This document shows, piece by piece, positions 24,698 through 34,180 of a stretch of DNA of 64,000 nt (the first letter of the stretch is position 1; each line of letters starts with the position of its first letter). The stretch lies in NCBI GenBank assembly GCA_002471575.1, contig DKQG01000012.1, forward strand, positions 1-64,000. The letters run 5' to 3'. The DNA comes from Alphaproteobacteria bacterium UBA7314. Its GTDB lineage: Bacteria; Pseudomonadota; Alphaproteobacteria; MPNO01; UBA830. The notes under the pieces are model-generated. The model did not search any database, had not been told where the DNA came from, and saw only the letters and a program-made list of their open reading frames with translations. A program made the position numbers and the translations under genes.

Positions 24698-26146
24698 TTA
24701 TTCCCGCCCTGGAAAGCGTATCCCGGTGAACTTTGTGTAGGAGAGCTCCTCCATGGCGTATTTCACACCCTCGCGGCCGTATCCGCTGTCGCCGACACCG
24801 CCGAACGGGGTCGTATCCATACGAAAGCGACTACCTTCGTTGATCCAGACGGAGCCGACATGCAGCTCTTCCGACACCTTGAAAGCGGTTTCCAGGCTGG
24901 AGGTAAAACACGACGACTGCAGACCGAAGGTGGAATCGTTGGCGATGGCGATGGCGTCGTCAACGTCCTCGGCGGCAATCACCACGGCGACCGGGCCGAA
25001 GATCTCGTCGGCCACCACGCCGGCGTCGCGAGGCGGCTCCACCAGGATGGTCGGGTGGATGATGGCGCTGTCGCGCTTCAACGGCAGGGCCTCTTTCGCG
25101 CCTGCCGCTACCGCGTCGGCGACCATCTTTTCCACCCGGTCGGCATTGGCGGCGTTGACCATGGGGCCGACGTCGGTTTCCGCCAGCGTCGGGTCGCCGA
25201 CGGTGAGCGCTTCTGCCGCGGCAATGAAATGCGGCAAGAAGTCATCCATCGCGGACTGAATCACGATTATGCGCTGGGCGGAAATGCATTGCTGGCCGCT
25301 GGCCTCGAACGCCGACGGCACGATGCGCTTCGCGGCGTCTTCTAGGTCGGCGTCGGCGCAGACGATGTTGGCGGAATTGCCGCCGAGTTCGCCGATAAAA
25401 GGCTTGGCACCTGCCGCACTGGCCAGCGCGTTGCCCGCCGCGGTGCCGCCGGTCAGCGTCACCAGCGCGATGTCCGGGTGCGCGACGAGATGCCTAGTCA
25501 CGTCGCGGCGGCAGGCGACCACGTTGACCAGCCCGTCGGGCACGCCGGCGCGGGTGAAGCATTCGGCGATCAGCAGCGCCTCGCCGATGCCCTCAAACGC
25601 GGGCTTGATCAGCACGGCGTTGCCCATGGCGATAGCGGGCGCCAGCTTCTGCATCAGCAAGTTCGACGGTGCGTTAAATGGCGTGAAGGCGGCGATCACA
25701 CCGTGTGGGTGATGGCGGGTAAAGCCGAACCGGCCCTTGCCCATGGGCAGCGCATCCAGCGGCAGCACGTCGCCCTCCATACGCAGCAGTTCCTCGGCGC
25801 ATAGGCGCGGAAAGGCGATGGAACGGCCGATCTCCACGCCGCAGGCGCGCCGCGGCTTGCCCAGCGCGCGCATGGTGATGTCGGCGATGGTGTCCCTTTC
25901 CTTTTCGATCTCGTCGGCGGCGGCGCGCAGCCACACGGCGCGTTCCGCAGGGGTGACGTGCAGGTTGGCTTCAAACGCCTCGCGCGCGCTGGCGATGGCA
26001 GCGTCAATGGTGGCGGCGTCGGCCATGGCGACGCGGGAGACAAGTTCGCCGTCCCACGGAGATGTCAGGTCCTCGGTTTTCGCCTCCGGTGTCGGGTGCG
26101 GCCTGCCGCCGATCCACGGCCACGTCGTATGAATATTGTCGGTCAT
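24698..26146 (-). CDS. NAD(P)-dependent aldehyde dehydrogenase family protein
   Basis: The 482-residue protein from the ATG at 26146 (behind AGGAGGAGAC) is a standard ALDH. The catalytic Cys lies in EASGQQCISAQR, the general-base Glu in GELGGNSANIV, the nucleotide loop region in TLTGGTAAGNALA, and the C-terminal GVGDSGYGREG closes the active site. It oxidises an aldehyde to an acid; which one is not visible. It is divergent from an SDR gene with a 116-bp shared promoter region, which suggests an alcohol/ketone plus aldehyde pair acting on one pathway. Confidence 0.92.
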   Translation of the reverse strand: MTDNIHTTWPWIGGRPHPTPEAKTEDLTSPWDGELVSRVAMADAATIDAAIASAREAFEANLHVTPAERAVWLRAAADEIEKERDTIADITMRALGKPRRACGVEIGRSIAFPRLCAEELLRMEGDVLPLDALPMGKGRFGFTRHHPHGVIAAFTPFNAPSNLLMQKLAPAIAMGNAVLIKPAFEGIGEALLIAECFTRAGVPDGLVNVVACRRDVTRHLVAHPDIALVTLTGGTAAGNALASAAGAKPFIGELGGNSANIVCADADLEDAAKRIVPSAFEASGQQCISAQRIIVIQSAMDDFLPHFIAAAEALTVGDPTLAETDVGPMVNAANADRVEKMVADAVAAGAKEALPLKRDSAIIHPTILVEPPRDAGVVADEIFGPVAVVIAAEDVDDAIAIANDSTFGLQSSCFTSSLETAFKVSEELHVGSVWINEGSRFRMDTTPFGGVGDSGYGREGVKYAMEELSYTKFTGIRFPGRE

Positions 26147-26262
26147 TGCCTGTCTCCTCCTGTGGCCTGTTCCTGTGATCTTTTGTGCTATTTCCCCTAA
26201 GTATGCCCGCAATGCTACCGTGTATCAAAATCGCCAGAGCGCGCAAGATAAGGAGGAAAGGC

Positions 26263-27051
26263 ATGAGCGGAGATATCACGGTAACGGCCAATTATCACAG
26301 CCTGAAGGACCGGGTCGTCATCATCACCGGCGGCGGGCAGGGGATTGGGCGCGGCTATGCCCGACACTTTGCGGCCCAGGGAGCGGTGCCGGTCATCGCC
26401 GAGCTGAACGCTGGGAACGCGATGGCGGTCAAGCACGAGATCGAGGCCGAGGGCGGCCGCGCGCTGGCCTTCGAAACTGACGTCGGGTCGATGGATTCCG
26501 TCTCCGGAATGGTCGAGGCGACGCTCAGCGCCACCGGGCGCGTCGACGTGCTGATCAACAACGCGGCCGTATTTTCGCGCATCACCATGGCGCCGTTCTG
26601 GGAACTGCCGCTCGACGAATGGGACGCCGCCATGCAGGTGAACGTGACCGGCTCGTTCTACGGCGCCCGCGCCGTGGTGCCCGCCATGCAGGAAGCTAAA
26701 TGGGGACGTATCGTCAACGTGACGTCGGGCACGGTGGCGCTCGGCTCCGCCAACTATCTCCACTACATCACGTCGAAATCGGCGATGATCGGGATGACCC
26801 GGTCGATGGCGCGCGAACTGGGGCCGTGGGACATTACGGTCAACACGTTCTGGCCCGGTATCATCAAGACCGAGGTGCCGCGCCCGTCGGCGCCGGACGA
26901 GGTGTTCGAGATGTTCCGAAACCAGCAATGCCTGCCGCGCCTGACTAGGATCGAGGATTTGGCCAAGCCGATGCTGTTCCTGTGTTCGGAGGAGGCCAAG
27001 TACATGACCGGCCAGATCTTCGAGCCGGACGGTGGGTTGAGCTTTAACTAG
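26263..27051 (+). CDS. Short-chain dehydrogenase/reductase (SDR) family oxidoreductase
   Basis: The 262-residue SDR starts at the ATG at 26263 directly behind AAGGAGGAAAG. It has the cofactor motif TGGGQGIGRG, the structural NNAA, the catalytic Ser in VTSGTVALG and the Y-x3-K motif in YITSKSA, so it should be an active NAD(P)H-dependent alcohol or keto reductase. A Tyr precedes at LHYITSK as expected. It is divergent from the aldehyde dehydrogenase, and they may share a regulator. The substrate is unknown. Confidence 0.92.
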   Translation: MSGDITVTANYHSLKDRVVIITGGGQGIGRGYARHFAAQGAVPVIAELNAGNAMAVKHEIEAEGGRALAFETDVGSMDSVSGMVEATLSATGRVDVLINNAAVFSRITMAPFWELPLDEWDAAMQVNVTGSFYGARAVVPAMQEAKWGRIVNVTSGTVALGSANYLHYITSKSAMIGMTRSMARELGPWDITVNTFWPGIIKTEVPRPSAPDEVFEMFRNQQCLPRLTRIEDLAKPMLFLCSEEAKYMTGQIFEPDGGLSFN

Positions 27052-27092
27052 GGGGAGAGGGCCGGTGTGGTCCCGTATAAGCGGAATAAGCC

Positions 27093-27623
27093 CTACTTTT
27101 CCAGATGCGCGTTGCGGCTTCTGAACAGTTCGTCGTCTGCGTAGCCCATCCGGTCCGGGTCTTTGCCCTTGCCCAGCATGACTTGCATGTAGACCGGCTC
27201 TACGGAATCGTTCTGATAGCCGTGGATGACGCCGGCCGGGCAGGACACGCAGTCCCACGGGCCGAGGTGGCGTTCAATGCGCTTGCCGTCCTCGTCCTCG
27301 AAGAACACCATCAGGTGCCCCTGCAGGACGAAGAAGACTTCCTCGACCTCGTGGGTGTGCGCGGCGTTGCCTTCGCCGGCGGGCACATACATCACGCTCA
27401 GCGTAAAGGCACCGGCGGGAATGATGGTGTCGTCTTCCTTCCCGCTGGTGTTGCCAATGAAGCGATGCTGCGCCCGTCGATAACCATCGATGAGGGCGTC
27501 GGCGAAGGCGGCCCAGTCCGGCTTGCGGTCGCTGAAATGGGCGATCTGCCGGTTGGCGATGTCCTCGATGTCGACGCCCTCGAAATCAGGCGGTCGCGGA
27601 TGGCGCGCGATGTTTTCCGCCAT
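27093..27623 (-). CDS. Cupin-domain protein A (last gene of the molybdenum hydroxylase/ABC operon)
   Basis: The 176-residue protein has a single cupin barrel: HTHEVEEVFFVLQGHL (first motif, two His and a Glu as metal ligands) and the second motif GPWDCVSCPAGVIHGYQN with a His. Such proteins can be isomerases, dioxygenases or metal-binding sensors. It starts 11 bases after the binding-protein stop. It is a clear paralogue of the divergent cupin at 34181-34720: both start with ARHPRPP and end with GYADDEL plus a charged tail. Two copies flanking one operon suggest a role central to that pathway. Confidence 0.88.
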   Translation of the reverse strand: MAENIARHPRPPDFEGVDIEDIANRQIAHFSDRKPDWAAFADALIDGYRRAQHRFIGNTSGKEDDTIIPAGAFTLSVMYVPAGEGNAAHTHEVEEVFFVLQGHLMVFFEDEDGKRIERHLGPWDCVSCPAGVIHGYQNDSVEPVYMQVMLGKGKDPDRMGYADDELFRSRNAHLEK

Positions 27624-27634
27624 GACGTTTACTC

Positions 27635-28603
27635 CTACTTGATGAACTGGTTGGTGAAGTAGTTGCTGGTCGGGGCCTTGACCTTGATTTGTTCGTACTC
27701 GACCAGAATATTCTGGGCGTTCTCGATATCCTTCGGCGGAATCCAGCCCAGCGGTTTCCCCTTGCTCGCCGCGCTGTGATACAGGTCGAACGATGATTTC
27801 AGGATGGCAAGGTGGACGTCCCGGTTGAGGGTCGGCTTGGCCTTGCGCAGCGCATCGATGGCTGCTTCCGGATTTTCCTGCACGATCTTCATCGCTTCCT
27901 GGACCGAGGCGACCATCCGGCCCACAAGGTTGCCTTTTTTTGCGACTAGGTCTTCATGGGTGATGATCGCCAGACCCGGTACGTTGACCCCGGCATCCGC
28001 GAAGCTGAAATACTCGGCCGGCGTTCCTTTGGATTCCATAATCGGCTTTTGCAGGAATCCGAATGAATTGGTGCCGTCGGCTTTACCGGACAGCACGGAG
28101 CTGACCTTGGCGGGCGGGGCGACCAGGATGGTTTTGTTGCCTTTCAGGCCCATCGCTTTCTGCACCGCCTTGAACAGGAAGATCGTGCTGCCGCCCGCGG
28201 AGTCCGCGATCTTGGCGTTGTTCACGTCTTTCCAGTTTTTCCAGCCCTTGGACTTCGGAAAAATCAGGGCGCTGGGGCCGGTCCGCAGGTAGCCCGCGAC
28301 CATCTTGGTCTTCAGGCCTTTGGACCGCAGTACCATCATCGCACCGCCGTCGGCGGTGCCGAATTCGTCGGACTGGTTGCCGACGGTCTGCGACGTCGTC
28401 ATCGACCCGCGGCCTTCGCGCAGATTGATGTTGATGCCGTTCTTGGCGAACACGCCCTTCTCCTTGGCGTAGTGCCACACGGCGTGATAGCCGCCAAGTA
28501 CCCAGTCAAGCCGCAGCGTCACATCGTCAGCGGCTTGGGCCGGTCCGGTCACCACCGCCGCGAGAGCGCCGGCTGCTATAAGTGATTTTAATGTCGATCT
28601 CAT
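27635..28603 (-). CDS. ABC transporter substrate-binding protein, NMT1/THI5-like
   Basis: The 322-residue protein has a cleaved signal peptide (LIAAGALAAVVTGPAQA) and the NMT1/SsuA-type fold: VTLRLDWVLGGYHAVWHYAK, GINVNLREGRGS-like GININLREGRGS, and IADSAGGSTIFLFKAV. It should capture a small organic substrate in the periplasm for the permease and ATPase encoded just upstream. THI5-like relatives bind pyrimidines, sulfonates, nitriles or aromatic acids. The neighbouring molybdenum hydroxylase suggests an N-heterocycle, but this is inference. Confidence 0.92.
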   Translation of the reverse strand: MRSTLKSLIAAGALAAVVTGPAQAADDVTLRLDWVLGGYHAVWHYAKEKGVFAKNGININLREGRGSMTTSQTVGNQSDEFGTADGGAMMVLRSKGLKTKMVAGYLRTGPSALIFPKSKGWKNWKDVNNAKIADSAGGSTIFLFKAVQKAMGLKGNKTILVAPPAKVSSVLSGKADGTNSFGFLQKPIMESKGTPAEYFSFADAGVNVPGLAIITHEDLVAKKGNLVGRMVASVQEAMKIVQENPEAAIDALRKAKPTLNRDVHLAILKSSFDLYHSAASKGKPLGWIPPKDIENAQNILVEYEQIKVKAPTSNYFTNQFIK

Positions 28604-28661
28604 CGGTATCTCCTGTGATTTTGTTGAAGTCGCAGTCGCTCAGATTGATCGTTTCTTGTTG

Positions 28662-29477
28662 TTATTGCGCGTGGCTACGTTGTGAGACGTGCCACGGGAT
28701 AAGTAGTTTTTCGAGTAGTTCGATGGCGTAGAAAAAAATCATGGCGAGGACAGACAGCACGATCAGCACGCCGAACAACAACGCCGTGTTCATTTCGCCC
28801 GACGCGCTCAGCAGGATGTAGCCGAGCCCGGAATCGGACGCGATGTATTCGCCGGTCAGCGCGCCAACGACCGCCAGCGCGGAGGCGACTTTCAGGCCGC
28901 CGAACATGCTCGGCAGCGCGCCGGGCAGACGCAGTTTCAAGAACACACGCGACGACGGCGCGCCCATCGATCGAGCAAGTTGTATCAACGATGGATCGAT
29001 ACTGCGCAGACCGACGATGGTGTCGACCACGATAGGGAAGAAACAGATCAGAAATGTGACCGCCACCTTGGTTTCCAGACCAAATCCAAACCAGACGATG
29101 AACAGCGGCGCTAGCGCGATCTTGGGTATGCTCTGCGTAGCGACCAGCGGAGGATACAGAAGCCGTTCGACCTGTGGTGAGATGACTATCAGGATGGCAA
29201 TCGGCACCGCGAACACGACGGCCAGCACGTATCCCAGCATAACGGCGACGGTCGTGTCCCCGGCATTCTCAACGATGGTTCCCCAGTGATCGATCACCGA
29301 ATAGACGACGGCGAGCGGTCGCGGTAGCAGATGGGCCGGAAAGCCGAAGACAGCAACGAGCGCTTCCCACAGCACCAGCACGATGACCAGCGACAGAAAC
29401 ATCCAGAAAGCGTCGACGTGCCAGCCGCGCGCGTTGGCCGACCACAAAGACAGTTTTTTTGCTTCCTTTTCCGCCAT
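28662..29477 (-). CDS. ABC transporter permease, TauC/SsuC-like
   Basis: The 271-residue inner-membrane protein has six hydrophobic segments and the BPD-permease EAA loop (LARSMGAPSSRVFLKLRLPG). It forms the channel of the NMT1-type importer encoded with it. It lies between the ATPase gene (22 bases upstream) and the binding-protein gene (58 bases downstream) on the same strand. All expected regions are present and there is no sign of decay. Confidence 0.93.
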   Translation of the reverse strand: MAEKEAKKLSLWSANARGWHVDAFWMFLSLVIVLVLWEALVAVFGFPAHLLPRPLAVVYSVIDHWGTIVENAGDTTVAVMLGYVLAVVFAVPIAILIVISPQVERLLYPPLVATQSIPKIALAPLFIVWFGFGLETKVAVTFLICFFPIVVDTIVGLRSIDPSLIQLARSMGAPSSRVFLKLRLPGALPSMFGGLKVASALAVVGALTGEYIASDSGLGYILLSASGEMNTALLFGVLIVLSVLAMIFFYAIELLEKLLIPWHVSQRSHAQ

Positions 29478-29499
29478 GGCGAAGGTTCTCCGTCCGGTT

Positions 29500-30321
29500 C
29501 TAGTGAATGACGCCCATCTCTTGGAACAGCAGGCGCACGCGGTGAACGATTGCGCCGAATTCCGCCGAGTCGCGCACGCTGAGATCTCGCGGCCGGTCGA
29601 TGTCGACGTCGATGATTTCCCGTACCTTGCCTGGCCGTGCCGACATCACCACGATACGGTCCGACAGATAAACGGCCTCGCTAATGCTGTGGGTGATGAA
29701 CAGGACCGTCTTTTGCGTTTCCTGCCACATATCCAGCAGGTCAGATTGCATCTGTTCGCGGGTAAGCGCGTCCAGCGCGCCGAAAGGCTCGTCCATCAGC
29801 AACATGGGTGGGTCGAGCAATAACGCGCGGCACAGGGCGACGCGCTGGCGCATGCCGCCCGACAATTCGAAGGGCCGCTTGTCCTCGAACCCTTCCAGGC
29901 CGACGGACTTCAACAGTTTCCGTGCGCGGCCCGTATGCTGTTTCGAATCCATGCCACGCATGTCGCATTGCAGTAGCACGTTGCGCAGCACGGTGCGCCA
30001 GTCCAGCAGCAGATCGCTCTGAAAGGCGAAGCCCAAATCGGTATAGGGTCCGTTCACCTGTTCGCCGTCGATCCGGATTTCTCCCCGCGTCGTTTCCAGT
30101 AGGCCGGCGACGAGGTTCAGCAGTGTGCTTTTGCCGCAACCGCTGGGCCCGACAATGGACAGGAACTCGCCGCGGCCAATCTTCAGGTCGGTGTCTTCCA
30201 GCGCGATGATATTCTCGCCGTCCTGCCCGGTGAAAGTCTTCCCGACGCCATCGATCTCGATCAACGCATCCGCCGATTTGGACGACGTGCTCGCCGATGT
30301 TTGGATGATGTCAGCCGGCAT
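29500..30321 (-). CDS. ABC transporter ATP-binding protein, TauB/SsuB-like
   Basis: The 273-residue ATPase has Walker A GPSGCGKST, signature LSGGMRQR, Walker B LLMDEPFGALD and the H-loop FITHS. It energises the importer. Its start overlaps the stop of the molybdenum hydroxylase large subunit (TGATG), so transporter and enzyme are translated from one message. This physical coupling is the best evidence that the hydroxylase acts on the imported compound. Confidence 0.95.
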   Translation of the reverse strand: MPADIIQTSASTSSKSADALIEIDGVGKTFTGQDGENIIALEDTDLKIGRGEFLSIVGPSGCGKSTLLNLVAGLLETTRGEIRIDGEQVNGPYTDLGFAFQSDLLLDWRTVLRNVLLQCDMRGMDSKQHTGRARKLLKSVGLEGFEDKRPFELSGGMRQRVALCRALLLDPPMLLMDEPFGALDALTREQMQSDLLDMWQETQKTVLFITHSISEAVYLSDRIVVMSARPGKVREIIDVDIDRPRDLSVRDSAEFGAIVHRVRLLFQEMGVIH

Positions 30322-32696
30322 CAGGCCGTAGCCCCGTCGAAGAAATTTGCTACATCGCCCCAGCGCACGGGCGTCGAGTTCAGCTCAGCCTTGAAAGGGC
30401 GTAGCGCGTCGCAGACGGCATTCGCGATCACCACCGGCGGCGCGATGGCGCCGCCTTCGCCGAGGCCTTTGACACCGAATGCGTTGAGCGGTGACGGGGT
30501 TTCCATGTGGACGACCTCGATCGGCGGCACGTCGGAGGCGGTGGGAAGCAGATAGTCAGCTAAGCTCCCGGTCAGCAACTGGCCTTGGTCGTCATAGGCC
30601 AGTTCTTCCAGCAATCCGCCACCCAGACCCTGCACCAGTCCGCCTTTCACCTGGCCGTCCGCGAGGCTGGGATTCACAAGTAACCCCGCGTCGTGGACCT
30701 CGACGTATTTTTCAATGTCGATCTGTCCGGTCTCCGGGTCGATCCACACCAGCGCTACGTTTGCGGCATAGGCCCAGGTCACAGTCGGCGGCTCGTAATA
30801 GGATGTGGATTCGAGGCCCGCCTCGACGCCGTCCGGGCGCTGATTATCCCAGCCGGGCTTCGCGGCACGGGCGATATCGCGCCAGGTGACATGCATGTCC
30901 GGTACGCCTTTGACGCCGATGCCGGAGTCCCGCATTTCGAGGTCGGTTTCGCCGGCTTCCAGCATGTTGGCGGCAATGGCGAAGGCTTTTTCCTGCACCG
31001 TATCCGAGGCGATCTTTATGGCACCCGAGGCGGTGACTGTGCTGCGGCTGGCGATAGTGCCATAGCCCTGCGTCACCTGGCCGGTATCGGCGACGGTCAC
31101 GAAAACGTCCTCGATCGGCACCTGCCACATATCGGCGGCGAACTGCGCGAAGACGGTTTCGTGGCCTTGTCCCTGCGGGCAGGCGCCAGCGGCGACCATG
31201 ATCTTGCCGGTGGAGTCGATCTTCACCGACGCGCCCTCGAACGGGCCGACGCCCGTGCCTTCGACGTAGCAGCCGATCCCGAGGCCAAGATATTTGCCTT
31301 CCGCCAGCGCCGTTTTTTGTCGAGCGCGAATGTCGTCCAGCCCGCCCAGCGCGTCGAGCGCGCGGTTCAGCGCTTCCGGATAGTCCCCACTGTCGTATAC
31401 CATCGGGACGCCATCGCGGTAGGTCAGGCCGACCTCGTAGGGCATGGCGTCGGCGGGGATCATGTTGCGGAACCGTACTTTCGCCGGATCGAGGTCGAGG
31501 TGATTGGCAACCAGGTCGACCGCGCGCTCCATGGCGAAGCCGACTTCCGGCCGCCCGGCACCACGGTAGGGCGCGTTGGGAGTTCGGTTGGTCAGCACGA
31601 TCTTGCAGTCTGTTTCGTAATGAGGGATGTCGTAGGGGCCTAACATGTGGGCGATGGAATTGCCCGCGATGCCGGCCCCGACCGGGGTGTATGCCCCGGA
31701 GTCCACAAGGAACGAGCTGGTGACGGCTAGGATTCTGCCGTCGTCGTCGAAGCCGATCTCGACGTCGTAAATATTGTCCCGAGAATGGGCGGCGTTGAGG
31801 ATGTGTTCGTGCCGGTCCTCCACCCATTTCACCGGACGGTCCAGTTTTTTGGCCAGCCATGCCACTAGGATGTCTTCCGGATAAACGTGGCCCTTACCCC
31901 CGAATCCGCCGCCGACGTCCGGCGCAATACAGCGGATGCGTTCTTCCGGCATGTCGAGCGCAGTAGAAATCTCCCGCCGCACCCAATGCACGATCTGGGT
32001 CGACGACCACACGGTCAGCGTATCGGTCCGGCCGTCGTATTCCGCGACAACGCCGCGGGTTTCCATCGGCATGGCCGCGTAACGGTGATGAACAAAGCGC
32101 CGGCTCAAACGGTTCGGGCAGGCATCCATCGCCGCGGCACCGTCGCCCTTTTTCGTATGCAGGAACGCGGCGACATTGCGCCCGAGATGTTCGTGGATCA
32201 GGACCGCGCCGGTGGCCAGCGCTGTTTCCGCTTCGGCCAGGGGCGGCAGGGGGATCAGTTCTGCTTCGATCAGTTCGAGCGCGTCTTCGGCGATATAACG
32301 GCTGTCGGCGACCGCCAGCGCGAATGCTTCGCCCACGTAGCGGACTTTATCCTCTGGGACCAGCGGCTGGTCCGGGATCAGAATGTCGGTATCGACCCGG
32401 TCGCGCCAGCCCTGCGGCGTGACCACCTGCATGCCGTTTATCGGCGGCAGTTCGGCGCAGACATCTGCACCGGAGGCGACGAAACAAACGCCGTCAACCG
32501 CCCGCGCGGCCTCTGTATCCACGTCGCCGATCGTCGCATGGGGCAGCGGAGATCGCGCGAAAGCGGCATGCACCATATTTGGCAACTGGATATCGGCAAC
32601 GAATTCCCCCTGGCCCAACAGCAGGTTTCTGTCTTCGCGCCGGGGCACCGACTGGCCGATATATCCGCCGGTTTGCTTGCGGACGTCGTCATTCAT
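30321..32696 (-). CDS. Xanthine dehydrogenase-family molybdenum hydroxylase, large (molybdopterin-binding) subunit
   Basis: The 791-residue protein from the ATG at 32696 has the aldehyde-oxidase/xanthine-dehydrogenase domain order: hammerhead domain (VPRREDRNLLLGQGEF) then the molybdopterin-binding domain (PDVGGGFGGKGHVYPED, APYRGAGRPEVG, CPQGQGHETVFAQ). The active-site Glu lies in VKGLGEGGAIAPP near the C terminus. It hydroxylates an aromatic heterocycle or aldehyde with water as the oxygen source. The start overlaps the FeS subunit stop by four bases. A second large subunit at 61163 is a paralogue of about the same size. Confidence 0.93.
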   Translation of the reverse strand: MNDDVRKQTGGYIGQSVPRREDRNLLLGQGEFVADIQLPNMVHAAFARSPLPHATIGDVDTEAARAVDGVCFVASGADVCAELPPINGMQVVTPQGWRDRVDTDILIPDQPLVPEDKVRYVGEAFALAVADSRYIAEDALELIEAELIPLPPLAEAETALATGAVLIHEHLGRNVAAFLHTKKGDGAAAMDACPNRLSRRFVHHRYAAMPMETRGVVAEYDGRTDTLTVWSSTQIVHWVRREISTALDMPEERIRCIAPDVGGGFGGKGHVYPEDILVAWLAKKLDRPVKWVEDRHEHILNAAHSRDNIYDVEIGFDDDGRILAVTSSFLVDSGAYTPVGAGIAGNSIAHMLGPYDIPHYETDCKIVLTNRTPNAPYRGAGRPEVGFAMERAVDLVANHLDLDPAKVRFRNMIPADAMPYEVGLTYRDGVPMVYDSGDYPEALNRALDALGGLDDIRARQKTALAEGKYLGLGIGCYVEGTGVGPFEGASVKIDSTGKIMVAAGACPQGQGHETVFAQFAADMWQVPIEDVFVTVADTGQVTQGYGTIASRSTVTASGAIKIASDTVQEKAFAIAANMLEAGETDLEMRDSGIGVKGVPDMHVTWRDIARAAKPGWDNQRPDGVEAGLESTSYYEPPTVTWAYAANVALVWIDPETGQIDIEKYVEVHDAGLLVNPSLADGQVKGGLVQGLGGGLLEELAYDDQGQLLTGSLADYLLPTASDVPPIEVVHMETPSPLNAFGVKGLGEGGAIAPPVVIANAVCDALRPFKAELNSTPVRWGDVANFFDGATA

Positions 32697-33184
32697 CGGA
32701 CGCCCTCTTTTCCGTGCACCTTTCCGGCGTATTCGGCCACCGCGTTGACGATGCCTTCGTAACCGGTGCAGCGGCACAACGCCGCGGACATACCGACTCG
32801 AATATCTTCCTCCGTCAGATCGTCCGTCGAGTCGACAAGGTCGATGGCGGTCATCAGCATTCCGGGGGTGCAGAAGCCGCATTGAAGCGCCCGGTGTTTG
32901 GCAAACAGTTTTTGTAAGGGGTGCATCTCGCCGTCGGTTGCCAGCCCCTCGATGGTCCGGATTTCCGCGCCGTCGGCCTGCACGGCGAACATCAGGCAGG
33001 ACCGCACGGCGACGCCGTCGACGATGACGGTACAGGCACCGCAGACACCGTGTTCGCAGCCGACATGGGTTCCGGTCAGGCGCAGTTCGTCGCGCAGGAA
33101 ATCGGCCAGCAGCATGCGCGGCTCGGCCAGACCGGTCAGACTAATGCCGTTTACAGTGATGGTCACCGATGTGCGGTCGGTCAT
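32693..33184 (-). CDS. Molybdenum hydroxylase small subunit with two [2Fe-2S] clusters
   Basis: The 163-residue protein from the ATG at 33184 carries a plant-type [2Fe-2S] site at C43, C48, C51 and C63 (CEHGVCGACTV) and the family's second site at C102, C105, C137 and C139 (CGFCTPGM, CRCTGY). It passes electrons from the molybdenum centre to the FAD subunit. It overlaps both neighbours by four bases. Length and cysteines are normal for the CoxS type. Confidence 0.95.
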   Translation of the reverse strand: MTDRTSVTITVNGISLTGLAEPRMLLADFLRDELRLTGTHVGCEHGVCGACTVIVDGVAVRSCLMFAVQADGAEIRTIEGLATDGEMHPLQKLFAKHRALQCGFCTPGMLMTAIDLVDSTDDLTEEDIRVGMSAALCRCTGYEGIVNAVAEYAGKVHGKEGVR

Positions 33185-34053
33185 ACGCCACCCCCTGCAC
33201 GACCGGCAGCTTGTTGCACCGCGCGTTTGGTCATGACGCCGGCCAGTTTCCGGCGATACGCTGCGCTGGCGTGCGCGTCGCCGTCGGGGTCCACCTGGGC
33301 AGATGCTGCCTGTTCGGCTTGTGACAGGATTTCGTTTGTCAGCGAGTTGTCGCGGAGGACCGCTTCCGCTTCGGTCAACCGCACGGGACCAGGCCCGACA
33401 CCACATGCGGCCAGTTGAACGGCCGCGACGCTGTCGCCGTCCATCGTTACCTGTGCGCCGACGCCTGCCAACGCGAAGTCCCCGTGGCGCCGGCAAATCT
33501 CGACGAAAGCGGCGCCACTGTCTGCCGGTGCTTTTGGCACCCGGATTTCGGTTAGGATTTCATCGGAATTCAGGGTTGTGGACAGCACCCCTTCGAAGAA
33601 TTCGGCGGCTGGGATCGATCGCTCGCCGCGGCCGGATTTCGCGATCATTACCGCGTCGAGCGCCAGCATGGTGGCCGGGTATTCCGCCGCCGGGTCGGCG
33701 TTGGAAATGCTGCCGCCTATGGTGCCGCGGCTGCGGATTGGCAGGTGGGCAATGTTCAGCGTTGCGTCGTAAACCAGAGGACAGGCATCGCGCACGAGTG
33801 CGGAGTTCTCGATCGCGCGTTCGCGCGTCATCGCGCCAACCGCAAGATAATCGCCCCGGTCGTCTATATAAGAAAGGTCAGGAATACGGTTCAGATCCAC
33901 CAGAACCGAAGGCCGGGCGAGTCGGAAATTCATCATCGGCACCAGTGACTGGCCCCCGGCCAGCACCCGTGCCTCCGCCGCGTGATCGCCCATCATCTCC
34001 AATGCTTCCTGAACAGTGGTCGGCACCAAATGGCTGAAAAGGGCCGGTTTCAT
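33181..34053 (-). CDS. Molybdenum hydroxylase medium (FAD-binding) subunit
   Basis: The 290-residue protein has the vanillyl-alcohol-oxidase-type FAD fold of CoxM subunits: ARVLAGGQSLVPMMNFRLAR near the N terminus, the second FAD loop RGTIGGSISNADPAAEYPA, and the C-terminal CO-dehydrogenase flavoprotein domain. It accepts electrons from the FeS subunit and delivers them to an external acceptor. It is the first gene of the seven-gene operon M-S-L-ATPase-permease-binding protein-cupin. The promoter must lie in the 127-bp gap shared with the divergent cupin gene. Confidence 0.93.
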   Translation of the reverse strand: MKPALFSHLVPTTVQEALEMMGDHAAEARVLAGGQSLVPMMNFRLARPSVLVDLNRIPDLSYIDDRGDYLAVGAMTRERAIENSALVRDACPLVYDATLNIAHLPIRSRGTIGGSISNADPAAEYPATMLALDAVMIAKSGRGERSIPAAEFFEGVLSTTLNSDEILTEIRVPKAPADSGAAFVEICRRHGDFALAGVGAQVTMDGDSVAAVQLAACGVGPGPVRLTEAEAVLRDNSLTNEILSQAEQAASAQVDPDGDAHASAAYRRKLAGVMTKRAVQQAAGRAGGGV

Positions 34054-34180
34054 AATGTTTGTCCCATTTCGTTCGCTCCCGAGAAATTATTGGTGCATGG
34101 ATTCCTACTAAGGTCAAATTGGGGGCTGCGCAGCGCTACGGGCGGCGCTATCCTTGAGAAACAGAGAGGGAGAAATCGAT